A DNA stretch of 64,000 bases from Erythrobacter mangrovi (GTDB taxonomy: Bacteria; Pseudomonadota; Alphaproteobacteria; Sphingomonadales; Sphingomonadaceae), in contig NZ_CP053921.1 of the NCBI RefSeq assembly GCF_013260645.1, forward strand, positions 1,743,763-1,807,762. Direction: 5' to 3'. The notes beneath the pieces were generated by a model. That model was not told the origin of the DNA and searched no databases. It saw only the letters and a list, made by a program, of their open reading frames with translations. The position numbers and the translations under genes were made by a program. Positions 41,540 through 50,140 of this stretch are shown piece by piece; position 1 is the first letter of the stretch; each line of letters opens with the position of its first letter.

Positions 41540-42811
41540 TTACTCCGGAATCGGGCGTTCGCCCGTTACTGTGATGCCATAGCCCTCAAGGCCGACGACA
41601 TTGTGATGTGAATTGGTGAGCAGTTCCATTTCGTGGACGCCGAGATCGGCGAGGATTTGGGCACCGACGCCATACTCGCGCAGTTCACCGCCATCGGTCG
41701 GACGCACGCCGCCGACTTCATTCTGCAGGCTTTCGGGGCGGTTGGGCATCAACAGCACGACCACGCCGCTACCATTGTCGCCGATCGCCTTCATCGCGCG
41801 CTGGAGCGTACGCTTGCGCTGGCCCGGACGACCGAGCACGTCGTCGAAGATCGAGATACGATGCATGCGCACCAGGGTCGGCTTGCCCGGCTCAACGTGG
41901 CCCTTTTGCAAGGCGACATGCGTGCTGCCATCGACCGCATTGCGGTAAGTCATGGCCCGCCAGTCGCCGCCGTAGTCCGAAACGAACTCGCTTTCGCTCG
42001 CACGCTCGACGAGATGGTCGTGGCGCATGCGATATTCGATAAGGTCACGGATCGTGCCGATCTTGAGGCCGTGGCGGCGGGCGAATCCGATCAGGTCCTC
42101 GAGCCGTGCCATGCTGCCGTCCTCTTTCATGATCTCGCAGATCACGCCCGAGGGGTTGAGGCCGGCAAGCCGCGAGATGTCGACCGCCGCTTCGGTATGG
42201 CCAGCACGGACTAGAACACCGCCGTCGCGCGCGATCAGCGGGAATACGTGGCCCGGCGTGACAATGTCCTGCGCATTGCGTGTCGGATCGATTGCCACCG
42301 AAACGGTGCGCGCACGGTCGGCGGCCGAAATGCCGGTTGTCACCCCTTCACGTGCCTCTATCGAGACGGTGAAGGCCGTTTCATGCCGCGTTCCATTCGA
42401 ACGGCTCATCAGCTGCAAGCCAAGTTGTTCGGTCCGCTCGCGGGTCAGCGTAAGACAAATCAGGCCGCGGCCGTGCATTGCCATGAAGTTGATCGCATCG
42501 GGCGTCGCCATTTGCGCAGGGATGACCAGGTCGCCTTCGTTCTCGCGATCTTCGTCGTCGACCAGCACGAACATGCGGCCGTTGCGCGCTTCCTCGATGA
42601 TCTCTTCGATTCCGACGAGCACCGGTGTCTCGTCATTGGCTTCGAGGAAGCGTTCGAGCTTGCCCAGCGTGTCTGCGGTTGGATTCCAACCGTGGTCGCC
42701 GCAGTCGCGCAAGGTATTGGCGTGGAGGCCTGCAGCACGTGCGAGGCCGGCTCGAGTCATCTTGCCCTCTTCTACGAGGGTACGGACTCGGGTGATGATA
42801 TCAGTAGCCAT
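41540..42811 (-). CDS. ribB: HTH domain - DHBP synthase - degenerate GTP cyclohydrolase II fusion
   Basis: A 423-residue three-part protein. Residues about 1-58 look like an XRE-type HTH ([20 protein letters not shown], then [18 protein letters not shown]). Residues about 65-265 form RibB, converting ribulose-5-P to 3,4-dihydroxy-2-butanone 4-P, with [20 protein letters not shown] and [25 protein letters not shown] intact. Residues about 275-423 match the GTP cyclohydrolase II fold but lack the three zinc cysteines and the EGRGIGL motif (here MPNRPESLQ). This resembles reported RibB proteins with a non-catalytic RibA part, so a separate cyclohydrolase II gene must exist. The upstream region holds paired palindromes over a putative promoter. 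Confidence 0.92.
   Translation of the reverse strand: MATDIITRVRTLVEEGKMTRAGLARAAGLHANTLRDCGDHGWNPTADTLGKLERFLEANDETPVLVGIEEIIEEARNGRMFVLVDDEDRENEGDLVIPAQMATPDAINFMAMHGRGLICLTLTRERTEQLGLQLMSRSNGTRHETAFTVSIEAREGVTTGISAADRARTVSVAIDPTRNAQDIVTPGHVFPLIARDGGVLVRAGHTEAAVDISRLAGLNPSGVICEIMKEDGSMARLEDLIGFARRHGLKIGTIRDLIEYRMRHDHLVERASESEFVSDYGGDWRAMTYRNAVDGSTHVALQKGHVEPGKPTLVRMHRISIFDDVLGRPGQRKRTLQRAMKAIGDNGSGVVVLLMPNRPESLQNEVGGVRPTDGGELREYGVGAQILADLGVHEMELLTNSHHNVVGLEGYGITVTGERPIPE
41598..41609. repeat. Third copy of the rib-operator-like 12-mer inside the ribB 3' end
   Basis: ACATTGTGATGT, the same 12 bases as the core of the palindrome at 42821-42842, occurs in the coding end of the same gene, where it encodes part of SHHNVV. 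It may be chance or a downstream regulator site. Confidence 0.35.
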
Positions 42812-42820
42812 GCGACTCAG

Positions 42821-42842
42821 ATATCACATTGTGATGTGATAT
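42821..42842. promoter_or_regulatory. Operator-like palindrome 1 (rib promoter)
   Basis: ATATCACAT (42821-42829), TGTG, ATGTGATAT (42834-42842): perfect 9-bp arms. It covers the putative -10 of the ribB-like gene and ends 10 bases upstream of its start codon. Confidence 0.65.
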
Positions 42843-42865
42843 CCAATTCCGCTACGACATTGCAA
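42836..42865 (-). promoter_or_regulatory. Putative promoter of the rib operon
   Basis: On the minus strand TTGCAA (42865-42860), 17 bases, ATATCA (42842-42837); TATCAC with an 18-base spacer is the alternative. Each hexamer lies inside one of the two palindromes. No FMN riboswitch is visible in this short leader. Confidence 0.45.
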
Positions 42866-42868
42866 TGT
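42857..42868. promoter_or_regulatory. Operator-like palindrome 2 (rib promoter)
   Basis: ACATTGCAATGT, a perfect 12-base palindrome, sharing ACAT-N4-ATGT with palindrome 1. Its centre is 31 bp from that of palindrome 1, three helical turns, so both sites face the same side of the DNA. It covers the putative -35. Confidence 0.6.
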
Positions 42869-42880
42869 GAGGCAGGAAAA

Positions 42881-42956
<76 letters not shown>

Positions 42957-42988
42957 ACACTGCGGCTTGCCGCGTACCCGTTTCCGGG

Positions 42989-43007
42989 CTCCCCCGACTC
43001 AGGGGAG
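42989..43007 (-). terminator. Weak hairpin between the winged-helix gene and tRNA-Lys
   Basis: CTCCCC (42989-42994) pairs with GGGGAG (43002-43007) around CGACTCA. It lies about 39 bases after the stop of the gene at 43046-43381 and 32 bases upstream of the tRNA. No T-run follows. Confidence 0.35.
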
Positions 43008-43045
43008 GCGCTCATATAGCGGGCCTCTCACGGATTAAAAGGGGT

Positions 43046-43381
43046 TTATTTCGCCGGGGTCGAACGCATCGCCGAAAGCCTGTGAACACCCGGCAATTCG
43101 ATCGAAACGACCGATGCAAAAGGGTCCGCCGGGTTATCGTAGATCCGGACGAAACGATTGAATTCGAGCGCACGCACGGCCGAGAATACGTCCTGCAAAG
43201 ATAGGCCGGTTAGCGTGGGCAAATCCCAGATTGTAGTGCTGCGCTCTCGCTTTCCGGCCTGGCAAAGTGCCAAGAGCACGGTGTCGAGTGCATCCGCGTC
43301 CAGCTTGTCGGTAAGATTTTCACAATCAATTTCAGTGAAGTGGTTGAAATCCTGGCCCGGGGCCGCCTTCGACCCACTCAC
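43046..43381 (-). CDS. Winged-helix-like hypothetical protein
   Basis: A 111-residue protein. Residues 25-95 have the helix-helix-strand pattern of a winged helix: DALDTVLLALCQAGKRERSTT, then LTGLSLQDVFSAVRALEFNRFVRIYD, with the second helix as possible recognition helix. The tail SIELPGVHRLSAMR is strand-like. I do not recognise a named family. The GTG start at 43381 lacks a convincing Shine-Dalgarno sequence, so the true start may be inside. It is divergent from the LuxR gene with a shared 108-base intergenic region, so a regulatory link between the two is possible but unproven. Confidence 0.6.
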   Translation of the reverse strand: MSGSKAAPGQDFNHFTEIDCENLTDKLDADALDTVLLALCQAGKRERSTTIWDLPTLTGLSLQDVFSAVRALEFNRFVRIYDNPADPFASVVSIELPGVHRLSAMRSTPAK

Positions 43382-43431
43382 TTAAGAAACACCACGAACA
43401 CTCAAACCCCCTGCGACCACGCGAACGTGTT

Positions 43432-43459
43432 TTGGCGGGTTTATACTTTCTGTTATGCT
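43432..43459 (+). promoter_or_regulatory. Putative sigma-70 promoter of the LuxR gene
   Basis: TTGGCG (43432-43437), 16 bases, TATGCT (43454-43459), 30 bases upstream of the ATG at 43490, with GGGGGA (43479-43484) as ribosome-binding site. Confidence 0.5.
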
Positions 43460-43489
43460 TAATTCCAGTCACTCGATCGGGGGACAGCC

Positions 43490-44200
43490 ATGCAGCGCTA
43501 CGCGGCGCATATGGATAGTTTGAAGCAGCCCAGCGAAGTGCTGCATTTCGTCAATCGCTTGGCGCGGCGGCTTGGCGCGGACAAGCAAAGTTATCATTGT
43601 ACCCCGGTTTTCGGTTCCCATACTTCCGATGAGGCCGTGATCTACCAGCAGGGCTTTCCCGCTGCCTTTACCGAGGAGTACAGATCCGCCGGGCTGCGGC
43701 AGATCGATCCGATGCCACGCCTGACCTTTTCTCATGGCCCCGTGCTGCCCTGGGGTCGGGCTTTCGAACTGGGTGCATCGATGAACATTGGTCAGCGTTA
43801 TGCAGAAGCATGCATCCGCCATGGCCTGACCAAGGGTGTTAGCCTTGCCTTGTTCGGACCCGCGCACAGGGATGCCTATGCTTCGTTCGGGTTTCCGGAG
43901 GACGCTGATCCGCTCGACGAAGGGGTCCAGACGATGCTGCATGTGCTGATGCAAGCCGCCCACCTAAGGATTTGTGCGCTGTTGGACGCGCGGGAACGGA
44001 AGATTTCACTGTCCGAGCGTGAAGCCGAAGTGCTCGAGTGGCTGAGTAAGGGTAAATCGAGCGCCGATATCGCCGCCATCCTCCACATCTCTCCAGAGAC
44101 GGTGCGCACCTATACGAAGCGGCTCTATGAAAAGCTCGGTACCAATGATCGGGTTGGGGCTACCGTCAGGGCGCTCCAATTGGGATTGATCGATGCCTAG
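43490..44200 (+). CDS. LuxR family regulator with autoinducer-binding-like domain
   Basis: A 236-residue transcription factor. Residues about 12-155 resemble the acyl-homoserine-lactone domain: Y64, D73 and W88 match ligand contacts of TraR/LuxR, but the position of the first conserved Trp seems to be F60, so the ligand may differ. Residues about 172-232 are the GerE-type HTH, LSEREAEVLEWLSKGKSSADIAAILHIS followed by TVRTYTKRLYEKLGT. No luxI synthase gene is in the window, so it is a candidate LuxR solo. It is divergent from the winged-helix-like gene, and its TAG overlaps the convergent rodA stop (CTAG). Confidence 0.87.
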   Translation: MQRYAAHMDSLKQPSEVLHFVNRLARRLGADKQSYHCTPVFGSHTSDEAVIYQQGFPAAFTEEYRSAGLRQIDPMPRLTFSHGPVLPWGRAFELGASMNIGQRYAEACIRHGLTKGVSLALFGPAHRDAYASFGFPEDADPLDEGVQTMLHVLMQAAHLRICALLDARERKISLSEREAEVLEWLSKGKSSADIAAILHISPETVRTYTKRLYEKLGTNDRVGATVRALQLGLIDA

Positions 44201-45315
44201 CGCGCCAATCCGCTCCGTGGTGCGTAACGGTTCCAGCGACTGACCATCATCAACGACCCAAGGCAGATCATGTTGGTCATCATGGAGCTGCCGCCGTGGC
44301 TCATGAAGGGCAGGGGGATGCCGACGACTGGTGCCAGCCCCATGACCATCATGAGATTGATCGCGACATAGAAGAAGACTGTCGCGGTCATGCCGGTTGC
44401 CAGCAGTTTTCCGAAACGGTCGTTGCTCTGTCGCGCGACACGCAATCCCCAGCTGAGGATCAAAGCGAAGCATACGAGTACGATCAGTCCGCCGAAAAAA
44501 CCCCATTCCTCTGCCATGGTCGCAAAGATGAAGTCCGTGTGTGGTTCGGGCAGGTAATTGAGGTGACTTTGCGATCCCTCATTGAATCCCTTGCCCCACA
44601 TTCCGCCAGACCCGATCGCGATCTTGGACTGGGTTATATGATAGCCATCGCCTAGCGGATCGCTTTCCGGATCGAGGAAGGTGAAAACGCGCTTCTGCTG
44701 GTATTCCTTCAGTCCGAAGAAGAAGGCGAGGGGGGCCAGCACCGCCCCGGCAGCGCCCGCACCGATGAACCAGCGCAGTGGTAGGCCAGCGACGAACATC
44801 ACCACGACGCCGCCAAATGCGATTGCGAGAGAGGTGCCCAAATCGGGCTGGAGGAGTACCAGGCCAACGGGCAGGCCCATCATGACTCCTGCGGGAACGA
44901 GCGATCGCCAGGTCGGGATCATCCCTATGGGGAGGATCGCGTAGAATCGCGCCAGGACCAGCACAATGGCCGGTTTCATCAGTTCGGACGGCTGCAATTG
45001 CATGAAGCCCAGATTGAGCCATCGCTGGCTGCCGCCGCCGACAAAGCCGATTGCCTCGACAAGGACGAGCAACAGAATGATCACACCGTAGATTGGGAAG
45101 GCGAAGAACATTGCCATTTCCTTGGTGAATCGGCTCATCACGAAGGCCATCACCAGGAAGACGAGGAACCGGACGATGTGGTTCTCGGCGTAGGTTGTCC
45201 ACGATCCACCGGCCGCGGAGTAAAGCACCAGTGAGCCGAAGCCGACGAGGATAAGCAACGGAAACAGCATCGACCATGGCTGGCGGGCGATCGGTGCCGG
45301 GACGATCCCGCTCAT
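44197..45315 (-). CDS. rodA: Rod-shape SEDS glycosyltransferase RodA
   Basis: A 372-residue SEDS protein with ten predicted membrane helices. It polymerises peptidoglycan glycan strands from lipid II in the elongasome, together with PBP2. Typical blocks are LGFMQLQPSELMKPAIVLVLARF, LLQPDLGTSLAIAFGGVVVMFVAG, GKGFNEGSQSHLNYLPEPHTDFIFATMAEEWGF (with the catalytic Asp region), and the end VVGIPLPFMSHGGSSMMTNMI. The ATG overlaps the PBP2 stop (ATGA), and it is the last gene of the mreBCD-mrdA-rodA operon. Its stop overlaps that of the convergent LuxR gene. Confidence 0.97.
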   Translation of the reverse strand: MSGIVPAPIARQPWSMLFPLLILVGFGSLVLYSAAGGSWTTYAENHIVRFLVFLVMAFVMSRFTKEMAMFFAFPIYGVIILLLVLVEAIGFVGGGSQRWLNLGFMQLQPSELMKPAIVLVLARFYAILPIGMIPTWRSLVPAGVMMGLPVGLVLLQPDLGTSLAIAFGGVVVMFVAGLPLRWFIGAGAAGAVLAPLAFFFGLKEYQQKRVFTFLDPESDPLGDGYHITQSKIAIGSGGMWGKGFNEGSQSHLNYLPEPHTDFIFATMAEEWGFFGGLIVLVCFALILSWGLRVARQSNDRFGKLLATGMTATVFFYVAINLMMVMGLAPVVGIPLPFMSHGGSSMMTNMICLGSLMMVSRWNRYAPRSGLAR

Positions 45316-47447
45316 GGTGTTGGCCCGCTGTCGGGTGTTACAGCCGCCGGCGCGGGTGAGGCCTGCACCTCGGGTTCGATGATCGCACCGGGCGGAGGCG
45401 GATTATCGCCCGGCAGTGTGTCGACCCGCGGTTGCAGCGTTTCTTCCGCGATGTTTTCATTCTGGCGGACAGCAACGCGCGCCTCGGCTTCAACCCGGTC
45501 GAAGATCTCTTCTTCGCGGGCAGGCACCGGTTTCACGGACTGGCCTGCTGCTGCTGCATAGGCGCGGTACTTCGCATCGAGCCTTTGCTGTGCGGTACCG
45601 CCCCACTGGGCCTCATAGCCGCGCAGTGCTTCCATTGCCTTTGCGGGATCGAACAGGAAGGTCATTACGTCTCGTGCGATGGGATAGGCGGCGCCGGAAC
45701 CGCCACCATGTTCGATCACCACTGCACCGGCGTACTTCGGCTTGTCGTAGGGGGCGAAGAACACGAACAGGCCGTGGTCGCGATACTTCCATGGTCCTGT
45801 CTTGCCGTTCGACAGGTTGAGGCCCACGACCTGCGCTGTACCGGTCTTTCCCGCCATCAGCACATCCTGGATGGGTAGGCGCGCACGTCCGGCCGTGCCC
45901 GGTCCGTTGACGACATCACTCATCGCCTGGCGCACGATATCGACGTGCTCCTGGCTGAAATCGGCCGGCGCGAAGGGCTGGCGAATCTTCGATTTCACCA
46001 GGTGCGGTTCAAGATGACGCCCCGATGCGATGCGTGCCGAATAGACCGCCAGCTGCAGCGGGTTGAACAGCATGTAGCCCTGGCCAATGGTGGCGTTGAC
46101 GGTATCGTAGGTCTGCCATTCACGGCCGTATTTATTCAGCTTCCAGGCCGGGTCAGGCACCGTACCGTAGAACTGGCTCGTCACCGGCAGGTCGAATTTC
46201 TGCCCCAGACCGACGCGGCGGGCCATGGCCGCGATTGGGTCCATGCCGATCTGCTGGGCGAAGTGATAGAAATAGACGTCGCAGGACTGGTAGATGCCCT
46301 TGGCCATGTCGACGTGGCCATGCCCGCGGCGGTTCCAGCAGTGAAACACACGGTTGCCTACCCGAAGCCCGCCGGCACAGTTCGTTGCTGCATCGGGCGA
46401 GAGTCCTTCGCGCAGGAAGCTCATGGCTACCATCGGCTTTACCGTCGAGCCTGGCGGATAGAGGCCTTTGAGGACCTTGTTGCGCAGCGGCACCCGCTCG
46501 TCTTCGCTGAGCATTGAATACTCGACGCGCCCGATCCCCTGGGAAAAGCTGTTGGGATCGAAACTAGGCATGGATGCCATGCACAGGATATCGCCCGTCT
46601 CGCAATCCAGGACGACCACCGAACCGCTTTCCAGCCCAATGCGCCGCGCTGCGTAATCCTGCAGTGGTCCGTCGATCGTGAGCTGGACAGGGTCGCCCTG
46701 GACATCCTCGCGCGTTTCCAGATCGCGTACGATCCTGCCTGACGCGGTAACCTCAACCCGGCGCGCGCCGGGCACACCTCTGATTTCCTGTTCGAAGACC
46801 TTTTCCAGCCCGTCCTTGCCGATCTTGTAGCCCGGAGTGATCAGCAATGGATTGCGATCCTGGGCATATTCCTCGGCATTGGCTGGCCCCACATAGCCGA
46901 TCAGGTGGCCGACCGATGGGCCCGTGGGATAAAAGCGTGAGAAGCCGCGTTGCGGGACGACGCCATGCAAGTCGGGCAGGCGGACGCTTACCGCTGCGAA
47001 CTGTTCGTATTTGAGGCCAGATGCGACTTCTACGGGCTGGAAGCCTCGCGAGTCCCTGACCCTTTTCTTCACGTCGGCCGCCTGGTTCGCGTCAAGTTCG
47101 AGGATCTTGGTGAGTTCATCGATCGTGCGCTCCGGATCGGGCGTCCTGTCGGGAATGATGTCGACGCGAAAGTCGGCACGGTTCGATGCAAGCGGGGCGC
47201 CGTTGCGGTCGAGGATCCATCCGCGGCGAGGCGGGATCAAGGAGAGGTTGACGCGGTTGCTCTCCGACTCGAGCTCGTATTTCTCGTTTTCCGCGATCGC
47301 GATGTAGGCTTGGCGCAATGCAAGGAGGATACCGACCCCGCCCATGACCGTACCGATGGTAAAAGTCCGCCGGTCGAAGGCATTTTCGAGCATGGTCTGG
47401 TTGACCACCTCCCGGCGCTTCGTCTTGCCTGTACCCAACCGCTTCAT
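45312..47447 (-). CDS. mrdA: Penicillin-binding protein 2 (elongasome transpeptidase)
   Basis: A 711-residue class B PBP that cross-links lateral-wall peptidoglycan with RodA. An N-terminal membrane helix (about residues 28-48) is followed by the dimerisation domain. The transpeptidase motifs are S334-T-V-K337 (PGSTVKP), the SxN-type SCD in YQSCDVYFYH, and K534-T-G (MAGKTGTAQ). The C-terminal 90 residues are an unusual long acidic, Pro/Ala-rich tail (EEEIFDRVEAEARVAVRQNE, ending SPAPAAVTPDSGPTP), beyond the E. coli length of 633. The ATG at 47447 overlaps the mreD stop. Confidence 0.97.
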   Translation of the reverse strand: MKRLGTGKTKRREVVNQTMLENAFDRRTFTIGTVMGGVGILLALRQAYIAIAENEKYELESESNRVNLSLIPPRRGWILDRNGAPLASNRADFRVDIIPDRTPDPERTIDELTKILELDANQAADVKKRVRDSRGFQPVEVASGLKYEQFAAVSVRLPDLHGVVPQRGFSRFYPTGPSVGHLIGYVGPANAEEYAQDRNPLLITPGYKIGKDGLEKVFEQEIRGVPGARRVEVTASGRIVRDLETREDVQGDPVQLTIDGPLQDYAARRIGLESGSVVVLDCETGDILCMASMPSFDPNSFSQGIGRVEYSMLSEDERVPLRNKVLKGLYPPGSTVKPMVAMSFLREGLSPDAATNCAGGLRVGNRVFHCWNRRGHGHVDMAKGIYQSCDVYFYHFAQQIGMDPIAAMARRVGLGQKFDLPVTSQFYGTVPDPAWKLNKYGREWQTYDTVNATIGQGYMLFNPLQLAVYSARIASGRHLEPHLVKSKIRQPFAPADFSQEHVDIVRQAMSDVVNGPGTAGRARLPIQDVLMAGKTGTAQVVGLNLSNGKTGPWKYRDHGLFVFFAPYDKPKYAGAVVIEHGGGSGAAYPIARDVMTFLFDPAKAMEALRGYEAQWGGTAQQRLDAKYRAYAAAAGQSVKPVPAREEEIFDRVEAEARVAVRQNENIAEETLQPRVDTLPGDNPPPPGAIIEPEVQASPAPAAVTPDSGPTP

Positions 47448-47998
47448 GCGATCCGCTTCCTGCGTGTCAGGCGGAACTGGTCAAGCCGCGCCACGAAGCG
47501 GGCGAAAAGTGGAAAGAGCAGGACCGTGAGCACGATTTGGGGACCGAGGGCGACGAGTGACGAGGCGGTTGGAGTGGCGCCCGACAGGAGCCACCCCGAC
47601 AACAGATAGGTGACAAGGAGTATACCTGCGGTGAACCAGTCCTGCCAGAAGCTCCGCCAGGGGAAGCGCAATTCGATCACTTCGATGGCAATCAGGGCCA
47701 GCGACCAGCCCAGGACTGCGAATCCAAATGGTTGGCCGTTGAAAAGGTCGTCGAACAGGCCCAGAGGAAGGCCGGCCCAAACAGGCAGAAGGCCGGGGCG
47801 CACAAGCCGCCATCCCAGCAGCAGCAGCAGTCCTGCGGGTGGCACCATGGGCATGGCGATCGCTAGCAGGAAGACGGGAAGTATCGACCCGAGTATGATC
47901 GAGGCCCAGGGTACCGAATAAGCCAGTATCGGCGAGTGCGAACGGTTGATGCGGCTGCCATAGGCGTCACTGCGCGAACGCGGGTTCATCCGCTCCAT
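47444..47998 (-). CDS. mreD: Rod-shape-determining protein MreD
   Basis: A 184-residue membrane protein with five to six hydrophobic helices, linking MreB and MreC to the wall-synthesis complex. Its N-terminus (MNPRSRSDAYGSRINRSHSP) is hydrophilic, helices start at VPWASIILGSILPVFLLAIA, and the MreD-type GLPLGLFDDLFNGQPFG motif lies in the middle. The ATG at 47998 overlaps the mreC stop by one base (TGATGG), with ATG 47989 as an alternative. It is coupled to mrdA (ATGA). Identity rests as much on operon position as on sequence, since MreD is poorly conserved. Confidence 0.92.
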   Translation of the reverse strand: MERMNPRSRSDAYGSRINRSHSPILAYSVPWASIILGSILPVFLLAIAMPMVPPAGLLLLLGWRLVRPGLLPVWAGLPLGLFDDLFNGQPFGFAVLGWSLALIAIEVIELRFPWRSFWQDWFTAGILLVTYLLSGWLLSGATPTASSLVALGPQIVLTVLLFPLFARFVARLDQFRLTRRKRIA

Positions 47999-48888
47999 CA
48001 GTTCCCAAGCTCCTGCTCGACAGGAGTTTGCACCGCTACCACGGCTTCGGGCTCGAAAATGGGATCGATCGCCACGAAATCCGTCGCCGCAGGATCGCTG
48101 ATCAACCGCGCCAGGCCGCCGTCATCGGTCTTTTCTGTGAGAATGGCGACTGCGGTTCCCGGCCTGTAGTAGCCGCCGGCGCCGCTCGTAACGAAGACGT
48201 CGCCAGGCTCGAGTGGATTGATGCCGAGATTGATCAGGCGGATGCGTAGCAGGCCGTCGCCGCGTCCCTCAGCAAAGGCCACGACCTCGTCCTTGGCCCG
48301 GCGCACGGGCAGGACGCTCTCACTGTCTGTCAGCAACAGGACCCGGGCGCTATCGGCGCCCACTTCGAGAATGCGCCCCACGACACCGCGCGGGCTGCGA
48401 ACTGGCATGCCGACCTTGACGCCATCGCGCCGCCCGACGCCGACATAGGCGAAGCGGCGCGTGCTGGATGCGGTAGAACCTATCAGGCGGGCCATTGCCA
48501 CGGGTTCCGCCGAAGTGTCCTGTAGGCCGATAAGCGCTTTGAGACGGCGATTTTCCTGTTCCACCGCCTTTGCTTCGACGAGCCGGATGCGCGCTATCTC
48601 CATTTCGCGTTCAAGCTCGGCGTTCTTCGATCCGGCGCGGTAATAGCCCGCGATCGATTCCCACAAAGTCCTCGTCCCCGTGCGAACCGTCGCAGCAGTC
48701 TCGGCAGCAGGGGCTACAGTGTCGCTGGCGCCGGACCTTGCCCAACCAAACAGGCTAGGCTGAAACAACGACACGCCCAGCAGCACCGCACCGACGAGCG
48801 CTCCCAGACCGGCCAGGATGTAGCCGGTAAAGACATTGTATTGCGCCCTGCGAGAGTAGCTCGAGCGCCGTTGGCTTGGCGGCGCCAT
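47998..48888 (-). CDS. mreC: Rod-shape-determining protein MreC
   Basis: A 296-residue bitopic protein. It has a cytoplasmic basic N-terminus (PPSQRRSSYSRR), one membrane helix (about 25-48), and a periplasmic coiled coil (NAELEREMEIARIRLVEAKAVEQENRRLK, about 95-125). Two beta domains contain GRILEVGADSARVLLLTDSESVLPVRR and GDVFVTSGAGGYYRPG. It contacts PBP2 and MreD in the elongasome. It starts 13 bases after the mreB stop. The C-terminus after about 255 is variable, as usual. Confidence 0.95.
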   Translation of the reverse strand: MAPPSQRRSSYSRRAQYNVFTGYILAGLGALVGAVLLGVSLFQPSLFGWARSGASDTVAPAAETAATVRTGTRTLWESIAGYYRAGSKNAELEREMEIARIRLVEAKAVEQENRRLKALIGLQDTSAEPVAMARLIGSTASSTRRFAYVGVGRRDGVKVGMPVRSPRGVVGRILEVGADSARVLLLTDSESVLPVRRAKDEVVAFAEGRGDGLLRIRLINLGINPLEPGDVFVTSGAGGYYRPGTAVAILTEKTDDGGLARLISDPAATDFVAIDPIFEPEAVVAVQTPVEQELGN

Positions 48889-48901
48889 CCCAGGTCCTTT
48901 C

Positions 48902-50125
<1,224 letters not shown>

Positions 50126-50140
50126 CTACCTTGCGCCCCG

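Noticed and set aside
42812..42880. An FMN riboswitch upstream of the riboflavin operon.
   Set aside because: The leader is under 70 bases and has none of the conserved RFN helices; the palindromes are better read as protein-binding sites.
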